From Lysinibacillus pakistanensis (GTDB lineage: Bacteria; Bacillota; Bacilli; Bacillales_A; Planococcaceae), in NCBI RefSeq assembly GCF_030123245.1, contig NZ_CP126101.1, positions 2,540,501 to 2,604,500 on the forward strand: DNA of 64,000 bases, read 5' to 3'. Below, piece after piece: positions 36,070 through 45,436 of this stretch (within the stretch, counting starts at the first letter, position 1; every line of letters begins with the position of its first letter). A program made the translations under genes and the position numbers. A model generated the notes under the pieces. It had not been told where the DNA came from, made no database searches, and saw only the letters and a list, made by a program, of their open reading frames with translations.

Positions 36070-36097
36070 AGACTATAGAAATATAGTCTATTTTTAT
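36070..36097 (+). terminator. Terminator after the CTG-start gene
   Basis: A perfect 8-bp stem AGACTATA/TATAGTCT with a GAAA loop, followed by ATTTTTATA. Confidence 0.8.
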
Positions 36098-36227
36098 AGA
36101 GTTATATAATATTTCGATTTAAAAGTATCTCTATGCATGATAGGATAATATTGCTAAGGAGGTGCAATTGGCCTAAGGAAATTGTGCTATAAATAGAAAG
36201 TGCAAGGACTTTTTGACATTTATGTAA

Positions 36228-39200
36228 ATGAATAAAAAGAAAATTTTCCTCATAGTTAGTTTATTTGTGTTAATACTTACAGGCTCACGTATTTTATGGC
36301 TGGATTTATTAAATAATACAAATCAACCCTATGCTGTAAAAGGACAAATCGACTTACGAGAATGGAATTTTAACGACAATCATTCCATTACATTGGATGG
36401 GGAATGGGAGTTCTACCCTTATACGTGGTTAATTAACGAAAAACAGCCAATTAAAGGAGCTCGATATAATCTATCATACATACATGTTCCGAGTGGGTGG
36501 GATTCGTCCTTACAGGAGGGGGAAGTAACGCCATATGGTTATGGTTCTTATCGCTTAAAAATTCTTGTAAATCCATCTGATAATAATACCTACAGTATAA
36601 GGGTGCCAAGTATTCGGAGCTCTTCTGAAATATATGTGAATGGCAGACAACTATCGAAATCGGGTGAAATTGGAGAAAATGCTGATACAACTATTGCTAA
36701 AAACATACCCTATTCCGCTTCTTTTGAAGTAAATGGCCATAGTGAAATTGAAATTATTGTGCAAGTTGCGAATTTTAAGGATTCTCGTAATGGAGGGATT
36801 ATCCGCTCCATTAAATTGGGCAAAGAAGAAGTAATTAATCGTGAGACGCAATTGTCTGTAACGATGCAGCAAATGGTGGCTTTAGTTTTCCTTATACATG
36901 CTATTTATTCGATTATTTTATATTTTGTAGGAAACAGAGATAAAAGATTACTTTACTTTTCTATGTTAACGTTTGCCACTACATTTTTTTATCTTTTAGG
37001 AAGTGATGATAAATTATTGTCTTATTGGTTTCCAATTAATTACGATTGGGGCTTTAAATTAGTTCATCTTTCTATGCTTGGCATTGGCTATTCACTACTT
37101 CACTCTATAAGACAGTGGTTGCCAAAGACATTACTAAAACTAATTCCTTGGTTTAATACTTTATGTGGTATTGCTGCATTGCTTGCAATACTATTGTCTG
37201 CTCATTATGTTACAATCATACAGCCTATTTATGCTACGCTTTTAGGAATCCCAATGATTTTAACGATAGTAACAATGATTGTAAAATCAATCAAAGAGAT
37301 AAGAAGTAATATTTTATTATTGTTGGCCATAATAGCTTTTGTGAATAATATTGCTTGGTACGGTATCTTTCTTTTAACGGGGGTAAAAACAATATTTTAT
37401 CCGTTTGACCTTATTATCACGATGGCTTGTTTGGCAATACTATGGTTTAAAGATTATGCTAAAGTGTATGCAGAGACAAAGGCACTCGCTATTAAGCTTC
37501 AAGAAGCCGACAGATTGAAGGATGAATTTCTTGCTAATACGTCCCATGAACTACGAAATCCTCTACATGGGATTTTAAACATGTCGAAGGCTGTTTTAGA
37601 GAGAGAAGAAACCGTTATAAGTGATAAAAGCGTTAAGGATTTAGAAATTGTTCTTTCGGTAGGACGACGAATGTCTCTTATGTTAAATGATTTACTCGAT
37701 GTAATGAGCTTAAAAGAAAATACGACAAAGCTGCAACTGCGATCATTTTCCATTCATACGATTGTTTCTGGCGTATTAGATATGCTCTATTTTATGAGGG
37801 AAGGTAAGCAAGTAGAGTTAATAAATCAAATACCTGAAGATTTTCCAAAGGTAATGGCTGATGAAAATAGAGTCATTCAAATTGTTTTTAACCTACTGCA
37901 TAATGCAGTGAAATATACAAATGAAGGTCATGTTACAATAGCTGGTCATGTGAAAAATAATATGGTGGAAATTATGATTTCAGATACAGGGATTGGTATT
38001 GATAATGACACAATTCAGCGAATATTTGAGCCTTATGAGCAGGGAACTCTTAGTAAGGCCATGATGGAGGGTGGATTTGGATTAGGGCTTAGTATAAGTA
38101 AACGCTTAGTTGAGCTACATGGAGGCACATTACAAGCACGTTCAATATTAGGAAAGGGTTCAGAATTTACGTTTACTTTACCTATTGCTAACTTATCTGA
38201 ACAAAATGATACAGAAGATGAGAATTCACCATTGCGAATGAATGAGGATTTTGACGTTATGTCGTCTTCCAATCATTTTGATCGATCTTCAACAACCCAA
38301 TCCATCATCATGCAAACAAATCGACCAAAGGTGTTAGTTGTGGATGATGATCCAGTAAATTTAAGAGTGATTGAAACAATTCTGACTACAGAAAAATATG
38401 ATTTAAAAACAGTCACTAGTGGCCATAAAGCGCTAGAGGCATTGCTGTCTCAAAAATTTGATTTAGTTATCTCAGATGTAATGATGCCAAATATGTCTGG
38501 CTATGAATTAGTTCGCACTATACGTAAACAGCAGTCAATTACAGAACTTCCAGTGTTACTTCTTACAGCTAGAGGTCAAGCACAGGATATTGAGAATGGC
38601 TTTTTATCTGGTGCAAATGATTATGTTATGAAACCAGTCGATCCTTTAGAATTAAAATCAAGGGTAAAAGCACTCACTGATGTTAAACAATCTGTCCAAG
38701 AGCGTCTTCGAATGGAAGCAGCTTGGCTACAGGCACAAATACATCCTCATTTTTTATTTAATACATTAAATGCAATTATGACCTTACATGAAATTGATAC
38801 AGACCGTACTAACAAGCTACTTGAGGCACTTAGTGATTTTTTACGAGAATCTTTTAAATTTCAAAATATCGATGAACTCGTCCCAATAGAAAATGAATTA
38901 AAGCTGGTTCAATCCTATCTCTATATTCAGCAGGAGCGATATGGAAGTCGAATCAGTGCTACATGGGAGCTAGAAGTTTCATCTGATGTAATGATGCCAT
39001 CTTTAACCATCCAGCCATTAATTGAAAATGCCATTGAACATGGCATTTTGAAGCAAGTAAATGGTGGAACTATTCATATTCAAATTTTGGATTATGATAC
39101 TTTTATAGAGATAACAGTATCTGATAATGGTATTGGAATGGATGAAGAAACAAAAAAACAATTGCTAGTCAGAAGGCTAAAAACCTCTACTGGGGTGGGT

Positions 39201-39320
39201 CTTCTGAATACGGATTTACGCTTAAAGCAGCATTACGGAGCAGGGCTTCAAATCAAAAGTCAACCAAATCAGGGGACATCCATATCATTTAAAGTTCTCA
39301 AAAAGCAAGTTGATGGATAG
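36228..39320 (+). CDS. Hybrid sensor protein: 7TM receptor, HisKA kinase, receiver and LytS-type kinase
   Basis: A 1030-residue protein. A signal anchor and a jelly-roll 7TMR-DISM extracellular domain (ITLDGEWEFYPYTW, residues 30-200) lead to seven membrane helices (about 210-410). Then comes a HisKA with NTSHELRNPLHGI (His about 440) and its ATPase (NLLHNAVKYTNEG, GGFGLGLSI). A receiver follows, with Asp in DLVISDVMMPNMSG (about 750). The C-terminus is a second transmitter of LytS type: AQIHPHFLFNTLNAI (about 838), then PLIENAIEHGI. Two kinase modules around an internal receiver imply a phosphorelay. No response regulator gene is adjacent. The ATG at 36228 has no clear ribosome site. Confidence 0.92.
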   Translation: MNKKKIFLIVSLFVLILTGSRILWLDLLNNTNQPYAVKGQIDLREWNFNDNHSITLDGEWEFYPYTWLINEKQPIKGARYNLSYIHVPSGWDSSLQEGEVTPYGYGSYRLKILVNPSDNNTYSIRVPSIRSSSEIYVNGRQLSKSGEIGENADTTIAKNIPYSASFEVNGHSEIEIIVQVANFKDSRNGGIIRSIKLGKEEVINRETQLSVTMQQMVALVFLIHAIYSIILYFVGNRDKRLLYFSMLTFATTFFYLLGSDDKLLSYWFPINYDWGFKLVHLSMLGIGYSLLHSIRQWLPKTLLKLIPWFNTLCGIAALLAILLSAHYVTIIQPIYATLLGIPMILTIVTMIVKSIKEIRSNILLLLAIIAFVNNIAWYGIFLLTGVKTIFYPFDLIITMACLAILWFKDYAKVYAETKALAIKLQEADRLKDEFLANTSHELRNPLHGILNMSKAVLEREETVISDKSVKDLEIVLSVGRRMSLMLNDLLDVMSLKENTTKLQLRSFSIHTIVSGVLDMLYFMREGKQVELINQIPEDFPKVMADENRVIQIVFNLLHNAVKYTNEGHVTIAGHVKNNMVEIMISDTGIGIDNDTIQRIFEPYEQGTLSKAMMEGGFGLGLSISKRLVELHGGTLQARSILGKGSEFTFTLPIANLSEQNDTEDENSPLRMNEDFDVMSSSNHFDRSSTTQSIIMQTNRPKVLVVDDDPVNLRVIETILTTEKYDLKTVTSGHKALEALLSQKFDLVISDVMMPNMSGYELVRTIRKQQSITELPVLLLTARGQAQDIENGFLSGANDYVMKPVDPLELKSRVKALTDVKQSVQERLRMEAAWLQAQIHPHFLFNTLNAIMTLHEIDTDRTNKLLEALSDFLRESFKFQNIDELVPIENELKLVQSYLYIQQERYGSRISATWELEVSSDVMMPSLTIQPLIENAIEHGILKQVNGGTIHIQILDYDTFIEITVSDNGIGMDEETKKQLLVRRLKTSTGVGLLNTDLRLKQHYGAGLQIKSQPNQGTSISFKVLKKQVDG

Positions 39321-39390
39321 CTAAGCTGAAGTGGAGGATAGAACCAGAAAAACGATGGATAGAACCATGAAAGTAGCGGATAGAACCTAC
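39315..39390 (+). repeat. 21-bp-period GGATAGAACC repeat
   Basis: GGATAG at 39315 (overlapping the kinase stop), and GGATAGAACC at 39336, 39357 and 39378, are each exactly 21 bases apart. The bases in between differ. It lies between the hybrid kinase and a convergent lipoprotein gene. Confidence 0.75.
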
Positions 39391-39407
39391 CTGTTCATTA
39401 ATTTGAT

Positions 39408-39572
39408 TCAATCAGTTTGATTGAGAGCCTTTCTTTCAAGTGTCTCTTTTGTTTCAGCATTGACAGTTTTTTCTTTCGCTTCAGCCTGTTCACTAGCTGG
39501 AGCTTCATCATGAGAAGAACATGCTGATAGAAGAAGTGCTGACATTGCTCCGATATACAGTAATTTCTTCAT
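39408..39572 (-). CDS. Small lipoprotein (54 aa)
   Basis: Encodes MKKLLYIGAMSALLLSACSS, a lipobox signal (LSAC, Cys at residue 18), and a 36-residue Ala/Glu/Lys-rich hydrophilic tail. GGAGGTAATGTAA precedes the ATG. The signal peptide nearly equals that of the broken lipoprotein at 4414-4924, so both probably come from one paralogous family whose C-terminal domain is missing here. Function unknown. Confidence 0.65.
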   Translation of the reverse strand: MKKLLYIGAMSALLLSACSSHDEAPASEQAEAKEKTVNAETKETLERKALNQTD

Positions 39573-39749
39573 TTACATTACCTCCGTTTGTTCATTGGTT
39601 ACGTTTTAGAGTGCACCAATATTAGTTAGAATATAACGGAGTTACAATAAAATTTGGTTTTTTAAATGAGGGAGTAGCAACAGCTATATAAAAAATTATT
39701 CTGCTTATAGGAAAGTTGAAAATACCAGGCTCTAGCACCTGGTATTTTT

Positions 39750-40160
39750 TTATTTACTTATTACAATAGATAATTTGTAGTTGGCATGTTTATTTAAATC
39801 TACTAAAAATTGATCTAAAACTTCGTTTGATGGAAATCTGCATTCTAGAAGATAGCAACCATCTCCACTAATTTTAAAATTATTAACAATGAACTGTTGT
39901 TGTGTATCTAGAAATGCCAGAAATGGTTCATGGTATGGACTTTTGGTATAAATATTCATAAATGCATGTACAGGACGTCCTAATTTCACTTGATTTACTT
40001 GGATTGTATATCCTTCAATGACACCACTATCTTCTAATTTTGCAACCCTCGATGATGTAGCTTGGCCAGTCAAATGAACCTTCTCTCCTAATTCTTTCAT
40101 TGTCATACGGCTGTTCTTGTAAAGCTCATCAATGATCCTTAAATCGGTACTATCCAACAT
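39750..40160 (-). CDS. Lrp/AsnC-family transcription regulator
   Basis: A 136-residue regulator: an N-terminal winged helix (LDSTDLRIIDELYKNSRMTM, then LTGQATSSRVAKLEDSGVIE) and a C-terminal RAM ligand-binding domain (HAFMNIYTKSPYHEPFLAFL, then SGDGCYLLECRF). I chose the ATG at 40160, seven bases after AAAGGAG. It is divergent from an MBL-fold hydrolase gene by about 115 bases and may control it (inferred). Confidence 0.9.
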   Translation of the reverse strand: MLDSTDLRIIDELYKNSRMTMKELGEKVHLTGQATSSRVAKLEDSGVIEGYTIQVNQVKLGRPVHAFMNIYTKSPYHEPFLAFLDTQQQFIVNNFKISGDGCYLLECRFPSNEVLDQFLVDLNKHANYKLSIVISK

Positions 40161-40276
40161 GAAATAACTCCTTTCATTAATCAAGTAAAATCATGAAAAG
40201 ACTTGATTTAATCTATGTGATTGTTATTGGGACATAGTATAAACTAATTGTAATTTAAAGAAAAGGAGTTATGAAT

Positions 40277-41035
40277 ATGAACATTCAACAAATTCGCAAT
40301 GCTACTGTTGTCATTGAATATGCGGGAAAAAAATTTTTAATCGACCCTATTTTGGCAAAAAAAGGGGCTTATCCACCGTACCCAAATTCTCTAAGACAGG
40401 ACCAAAATAATCAATTAGTTTCTCTACCAACATCCATTGACCAACTTATAAACGTGGATGCGGTGATTGTTACACATTTACATGTGGATCATTTCGATGA
40501 GGTTGCAAAAGATGTATTACCAAAAGCTATCAAAATGTTTGTCCAAAATGAAGAAGATGCTAAAGAGATTAAAAGTGCTGGATTTACCAATGTAGAAATT
40601 TTACAAGAAGATACTGTTTTTGAAGGTATTCTATTAATAAAAACAGTAGGTCAGCATGGACGCGGTAAAATTTTAGAAATTACTGGTCAAGTATGCGGTG
40701 TTATTTTTCACCATCCAAGTGAAAAGAAACTATACATTGCAGGAGATACTGTTTGGTATGGCGGAGTCGAAAATGTACTAGAAAAAAATAAACCAGATAT
40801 TATTATTGTGAATGGAGGAGACAATCAATTTTTACAGGGAGGCTCTCTAATCATGGGGAAGGATGATATTTACGAAGTTTATCTCGCAGCACCAAATGCT
40901 AAGATTATCGTAAGCCATATGGAAGCTATAAACCATTGGGCATTATCTAGAAAAGAATTACGAAGTTTTTTAAATGAAAAAGAAATCACTGATTATGTAC
41001 TTGTTCCAGAAGATGGTGAAAATTACAAGTTTTAA
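40277..41035 (+). CDS. MBL-fold metal-dependent hydrolase
   Basis: A 252-residue metallo-beta-lactamase-fold protein. The metal site HLHVDHFD (HxHxDH) is at about residue 70, with further ligands in VGQHGRG, IAGDTVWYG (Asp) and VSHMEAINHW. It resembles the UlaG/YtnP-like group that acts on small esters or lactones; the substrate is unknown. GGAG at 40265-40268 is eight bases before the ATG at 40277; the ATG at 40271 is too close. Divergent from the Lrp-type regulator. Confidence 0.9.
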   Translation: MNIQQIRNATVVIEYAGKKFLIDPILAKKGAYPPYPNSLRQDQNNQLVSLPTSIDQLINVDAVIVTHLHVDHFDEVAKDVLPKAIKMFVQNEEDAKEIKSAGFTNVEILQEDTVFEGILLIKTVGQHGRGKILEITGQVCGVIFHHPSEKKLYIAGDTVWYGGVENVLEKNKPDIIIVNGGDNQFLQGGSLIMGKDDIYEVYLAAPNAKIIVSHMEAINHWALSRKELRSFLNEKEITDYVLVPEDGENYKF

Positions 41036-41148
41036 AGAAATTAGAGGCAAAAACTTTTCAATCATATAATCTTTTTTAAATAAATAATTGTATTCAATAT
41101 TATACTGATGCAAAATCCTGTAAAATTGAAACAGGAGGTGGTGTCTAA

Positions 41149-42024
41149 GTGAAACATACAATTTATACAAGTGATAAAGGTAGATTGGTCATTTTGAAGC
41201 ATTATGAGCAATATTTAAAGTCTTTTGATTTTGCAATAGAACGTGTTATGGTGGAAACAACCTTTGGCAAAACACATGTACTAATGGCGGGACCAAAAGA
41301 AGGGAAGCCCTTGTTGATATTTCAAGGTGGTAATTGTATAAATCCTATGACATTATCTTGGTTTAAGCCACTCGTCAAAAAATACAGAATATATGCACCT
41401 GATACAATTGGACACCCTGGCTATAGTGCACAAACTAGAATTTCTGCAAAGGATCAAAGCTTCGCCCAATGGATTGCCCAATTAATGGATTCTTTTCATA
41501 TTCAGAAATGTGCTGTTTTAGGTCCGTCCTATGGAGCTGGTATCATTTTAAGGTTAGCGACCTATTTGCCAGAGAGGATTGACTGTGCTGTACTTGTTTC
41601 ACCAGCAGGAATTAAGCTAGGATCAAAAATCGAAATGCTACATAAAATTTTTATGCCATTGCTGCAATTTAAAAAAACGTCTTCCATCAAATATCTTAAA
41701 CAAATAACGGATTGCATGTCTGCTGGTAATATGAAAGAGAGCGATCATGAGATTATTGGAGATATTTTTCGGTTTGTAAAATTAGAACAAGGGATGCCTA
41801 AATTAACAACTAGAGACGAATTAGCGCATTTCTCTGTACCTACCTTAATCATTGCTGGTGAAGAGGACATCTTTTTTCCAGAAAATAAGGTGAAAAAAAG
41901 TGCTGAACAAATTGTCCCAAATTTAACAGCTTTCTATTCATTTAATATGGGGCACTTTCCATCTGAGAATCAATTACAAACAATTAATCATACCATACAG
42001 AATTTTTTTGAAAAATATTATTAA
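41149..42024 (+). CDS. Alpha/beta hydrolase
   Basis: A 291-residue alpha/beta-fold hydrolase. The nucleophile elbow is GPSYGAG (Ser about residue 125), the oxyanion region is FQGGNCINP, and the acid and His are likely in AGEEDIFFP and NMGHFPS at the end. It starts at a GTG at 41149 behind CAGGAGGTGGTGTCTAA. There is no signal peptide. Substrate unknown; related enzymes are esterases and carboxypeptidase-like lipases. Confidence 0.88.
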   Translation: MKHTIYTSDKGRLVILKHYEQYLKSFDFAIERVMVETTFGKTHVLMAGPKEGKPLLIFQGGNCINPMTLSWFKPLVKKYRIYAPDTIGHPGYSAQTRISAKDQSFAQWIAQLMDSFHIQKCAVLGPSYGAGIILRLATYLPERIDCAVLVSPAGIKLGSKIEMLHKIFMPLLQFKKTSSIKYLKQITDCMSAGNMKESDHEIIGDIFRFVKLEQGMPKLTTRDELAHFSVPTLIIAGEEDIFFPENKVKKSAEQIVPNLTAFYSFNMGHFPSENQLQTINHTIQNFFEKYY

Positions 42025-42147
42025 AGGGTACTTCAAGAGGTATCCTTTTTGGCTATTCAATAGGAAAGGTAGAAAGTAACTGCTTACTTACTTCTGGAAT
42101 TTACCTGTATCTGGAAATGAAATATAAGCAATTTTCTAGGGGGGATC

Positions 42148-42759
42148 ATGTTGCAACAGCTCTTTAATGAGATGATAAAGCAGGGTATTAGGCCGTATCT
42201 TTCCAAACATGGCTTTTCAAAGAAGGGTTCGAATTTTTATAAGATGACGGGCAGCCTGATCTATTTGTTCAATTTTCAAAAATCCTCTGGCAATTCAGCG
42301 GATAATGTAATGTTTTACGTGAACTGTGGGATTTATGCAGAAGAGTTAGCTCAAATACAATCAAGAGAGATTTTGACTGCACCCAAAGAGGTGGACTGTC
42401 ACTTTAGAGCAAGAATATGGGAAATTGCCGAGTCTGTTCCAGATCGATTTTCAATCACTCCTACTACAGATATGGATGATATGAGAAAAACGCTGCAAAA
42501 TGGATTAGAAAAGGTTATTCAGTTCTATAATACTATGAATAGTGCCAGATCCCTTGTTGATTATTACATATCAGGTCCATTTTTACATCTTAGCGAAGAG
42601 TGTTTACATTTATTGTTACAATCTAATGATGTAGAGGCAGCTAAACATTTTTGTAAGGCTTTACAGAAAAAGTACGGAACTGAAAAAAGATGGTCCATTT
42701 TCGAAAACAAATACAAGGTAATCTTTAATAAATATGGGGTGGAATTTGATAACCTATAA
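42148..42759 (+). CDS. DUF4304-family protein
   Basis: A 203-residue soluble protein. The N-terminal half carries the DUF4304 pattern: IRPYLSKHGFSKKGSNFYKM, then LIYLFNFQKSS and NVMFYVNCGIY. The C-terminal half is helical. The family is linked to polymorphic-toxin and immunity settings in some genomes, but nothing toxin-like lies next to it here. AGGGGGGATC precedes the ATG. Function unknown. Confidence 0.8.
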   Translation: MLQQLFNEMIKQGIRPYLSKHGFSKKGSNFYKMTGSLIYLFNFQKSSGNSADNVMFYVNCGIYAEELAQIQSREILTAPKEVDCHFRARIWEIAESVPDRFSITPTTDMDDMRKTLQNGLEKVIQFYNTMNSARSLVDYYISGPFLHLSEECLHLLLQSNDVEAAKHFCKALQKKYGTEKRWSIFENKYKVIFNKYGVEFDNL

Positions 42760-43148
42760 GTAATGTTAGGAATGATACTGTGGCGTAAAAGCTTGATATT
42801 ACTGAGAAGAGGGACCTACGCATTCACTTCACGAATACAAGGATATTCTGAACATGGAGCGTTTTTGGTGATATATGGTTGGGATCAAACCGTGAGTTGC
42901 TTGAAGATTTTAATAATCTAGTATCTTCAATTAAATTGAGAAAAAACAAGCATGATGAAGAATCGTTCATATTTAGCTCAGCGCACAAATTCCTGACAGA
43001 CAGCATAAGCCGTAAGTCACAACCAATCACGCGCAGCGATTGTTGCAAACTTACGGCTTTGCCTGTATTTCAATGCAAAAGATAAAGAGGGACTTAACTT
43101 ATTAAATAATCCCTTTAGATAAACTAAACAGTATCTTCTATTGCCAGG
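42760..43148. other. Intergenic with a long hairpin, no gene seen
   Basis: No frame with a ribosome site. At 43007-43059 an 11-bp perfect inverted repeat (AAGCCGTAAGT/ACTTACGGCTT) encloses a 31-base loop that is GC-richer than its surroundings. It may be a structured RNA or a repeat element; no class recognised. Confidence 0.4.
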
Positions 43149-43973
43149 TTAAACTAAGCATGTGAGAGTGGATAGACGATTGTCAGCTTTTGTATCAATG
43201 CCATTGAGCCAATCATCCATTAAAGCTAGATGTTTTGCTAACACAGCATCTGAGTATAAACTCCACAATTCTTTTGTAAATCTTAATTGTGTTTCTTGTA
43301 TTTCAAATTCAACTTGCTTTACATTATGCTTACCATTGTGCTCCTCCATTGTAACAGAGCTAGAGTAAATATAAATATCAATATTTTCCTCACAGTTAAT
43401 CGTACTTTGAGTGAATAGTTTTTCAGTTTGTTTTTCAGAGCTAGAAGAAGAGGCGGAATTTGCTAATGCTTTTAAGCTTTCTACGATTTTTCCTTTATCA
43501 ACTGCCGAAATGCCATTATATAAATTGGCGATTTGGTCAATTACTTCATTCCAATCGGAAGTCCTACGTTTAAAGGATTTTAGACTGCTATTTAATAAAT
43601 GGATAAGTGGGTTTTGTAATATTTTTGAAACATATTTTTCATAAGCAGGAACATTATTTTTATCGTTTGGTAATGCTGGATTAAAATTAGAAACAATTCT
43701 AGCAATGTCAAGAATAGTTGTTAATCCAGTTGTTGGAGCTACTTTAGCAGCTTCTTTTACGGCAGAACTATAGCGTCCAAAGTTTTGAAGTGCTTGCTGA
43801 ACTTGATTGTCAGCGATTCTAGCCTCCGACAGCTGACTCCCAACAAAGATTCCTTGACTGACAACTGTTTGATCTGATGGCGCAAGTTTAATAGCAACAG
43901 GCTCTAAATTTTGATGCAGAGAAATATCATTTAGTGCTAACCAGCTTTCCATTTTTAAGTCAAGATTTGTCAT
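43149..43973 (-). CDS. Unknown 274-aa soluble protein
   Basis: Start at the ATG at 43973, ten bases after AGAGGT. The product has no signal peptide or membrane helix. It is largely helical, with a Ser-rich linker (ANSASSSSSEKQTEK) near residue 190 and beta strands after it (ENIDIYIYSSSVTM, then KQVEFEIQETQLRF). I do not recognise a family. A 20-bp near-perfect palindrome at 44001-44020 sits just upstream. Confidence 0.7.
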   Translation of the reverse strand: MTNLDLKMESWLALNDISLHQNLEPVAIKLAPSDQTVVSQGIFVGSQLSEARIADNQVQQALQNFGRYSSAVKEAAKVAPTTGLTTILDIARIVSNFNPALPNDKNNVPAYEKYVSKILQNPLIHLLNSSLKSFKRRTSDWNEVIDQIANLYNGISAVDKGKIVESLKALANSASSSSSEKQTEKLFTQSTINCEENIDIYIYSSSVTMEEHNGKHNVKQVEFEIQETQLRFTKELWSLYSDAVLAKHLALMDDWLNGIDTKADNRLSTLTCLV

Positions 43974-44000
43974 AGAAAAAACCACCTCTAGTTAAATTTG

Positions 44001-44020
44001 TATTGGTTTGTAAACCAATA
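44001..44020. promoter_or_regulatory. Palindrome upstream of the 274-aa gene
   Basis: TATTGGTTTGTAAACCAATA: 9-bp arms about a two-base centre, about 28 bases before the start. It is operator-like, and too close to the gene to be its terminator. Confidence 0.5.
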
Positions 44021-44136
44021 GTAGATATATACTTCAAATTTATAGCAATTAAAACCATTAATTTCAAAAATTTTGTGAACAAGTGAACAGGCTGGAAGAA
44101 ATAAAGGAGTAAATAAAAACAAAAGGAGAATTGTCC

Positions 44137-44679
44137 ATGTTGCATATTAAAAGAATATATAAAGAGGATTATCCCAATGGTAAGAAAATTATTTATCAAT
44201 ATCATTCTGATAAATTCTATGATGTTTCCTATCAGGTGCATGAGAATGGTTGGACAATGGATTTTACATTAAAGCATTTTGACACTCCATTTCATAAGTA
44301 TTTAGAAGGAGAAATTTTTGAAGATTATTTAGAAGAAATTGAATGTTATATTGCAGAAATAGATGAGGAAGAGGTGGGGATTGTTAGCTGTAGCCATGAG
44401 AAGTGGAATAATGTTCTAAGGATCAATGATATTCATGTAAATTCGCAATATCAACATAATGGAATAGGGAGTCAACTTATGGCATTGATAAAAACAAGAG
44501 CTGGAGAACTAGGTGCCAGGGCAATTGTATTGGAAACACAAACCTCCAATTATCCTGCAATCCAATTTTATAAACACCACGGATTTCAGCTGATTGGCTG
44601 TGATCTATTAAGCTATTCCAATACAGATATGGAAAATAGAGAAGTCAGAATTGAATTGGGTCTTGTACTAGAGGCTTGA
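44137..44679 (+). CDS. GNAT-family N-acetyltransferase
   Basis: A 180-residue acetyltransferase. The acetyl-CoA loop is VNSQYQHNGIGSQLMALIKT (QxxGIG), followed by a GARAIVLETQ strand and FYKHHGFQLIGCD. The first 60 residues are an extra N-terminal region. AAAGGAG lies eight bases before the ATG at 44137; a TTG at 44131 is too near. Substrate unknown. Confidence 0.88.
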   Translation: MLHIKRIYKEDYPNGKKIIYQYHSDKFYDVSYQVHENGWTMDFTLKHFDTPFHKYLEGEIFEDYLEEIECYIAEIDEEEVGIVSCSHEKWNNVLRINDIHVNSQYQHNGIGSQLMALIKTRAGELGARAIVLETQTSNYPAIQFYKHHGFQLIGCDLLSYSNTDMENREVRIELGLVLEA

Positions 44680-44853
44680 AAATAGGGTAAATGGTATTCA
44701 ATCCTAAATGAAGAAGTTGATGGACTAGCTGGGCATTCATACAGATAATAAAATACAAAGAAATTAAATGGAAGGAACAAATCCTTTCGCAACCGTGAAA
44801 AATCAGTAGAGGATAAGATAGCCCCTACTGATTGAGAAGTTTAGAAGTTTTAA

Positions 44854-45312
44854 TTACAGACATTTTTTTATATCTAGTATTGCTTGTAAATGCATGCCTT
44901 CATGGAAAATTGTTCGAATTAGAACTTGTTCAATTGTATTCATCCCCATATCGATAGCGGGAAACTCTATCTCTAATTTGTCTCCATACTTTGCTTTTAT
45001 TTTACTTGGCTGAGATTTTAAAAGCTCTTTTAAATCTTCAAACGATGGTGTCTCCTCCGTAAAATTAGCTGGAGAGGTGCCAAAGCCAAACCAGGTTTGA
45101 AAAGGTATAAGATCCTTACTTTTTTCGTTTGTTATTGCCTCAAGCCATAAATATTGGTCTAGATAAAGATGGCCCATGTTCCAACGAATATTATTATGAA
45201 ATCCTTTTGGTACAACCTCTGCATGTTCCTTTGTGACAAAATCTAATACTTGTAAAACTTCATTGCGATAACGCTCTAACTGCTGAAATAGAATTTGATG
45301 ACGATGATTCAT
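44854..45312 (-). CDS. DinB-family protein
   Basis: A 152-residue four-helix-bundle protein of the DinB/YfiT-like superfamily. Metal-ligand His residues are in IRWNMGHLYLDQYLWL (about residue 44) and FHEGMHLQAIL (about residues 136-140). Members are thiol-dependent transferases or damage-induced proteins. I use the ATG at 45312 after AAAGGAGAAAACGT; the upstream extension to 45426 runs through a terminator. It follows the LysE gene on the same strand, but a terminator separates them. Confidence 0.85.
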   Translation of the reverse strand: MNHRHQILFQQLERYRNEVLQVLDFVTKEHAEVVPKGFHNNIRWNMGHLYLDQYLWLEAITNEKSKDLIPFQTWFGFGTSPANFTEETPSFEDLKELLKSQPSKIKAKYGDKLEIEFPAIDMGMNTIEQVLIRTIFHEGMHLQAILDIKKCL

Positions 45313-45384
45313 ACGTTTTCTCCTTTTCTTTTTATAATTTGCTAAAAAAGTTAAAATTCCTTCAAAGTTAATGGTAAAATCTAT

Positions 45385-45425
45385 AAAAAATGAGGGAGAA
45401 CACCTTAAAAGTATGTTCTCCCTCA
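45385..45425 (-). terminator. Terminator after the LysE-type gene
   Basis: A perfect 12-bp stem TGAGGGAGAACA/TGTTCTCCCTCA, with a T-tract after it on the minus strand. Confidence 0.9.
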
Positions 45426-45436
45426 TAGAAATTGAT

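Noticed and set aside
42879..43085. A 68-codon plus-strand frame after the DUF4304 gene
   Set aside because: No ribosome site and no family; it runs through the long hairpin at 43007-43059, so it is probably chance.
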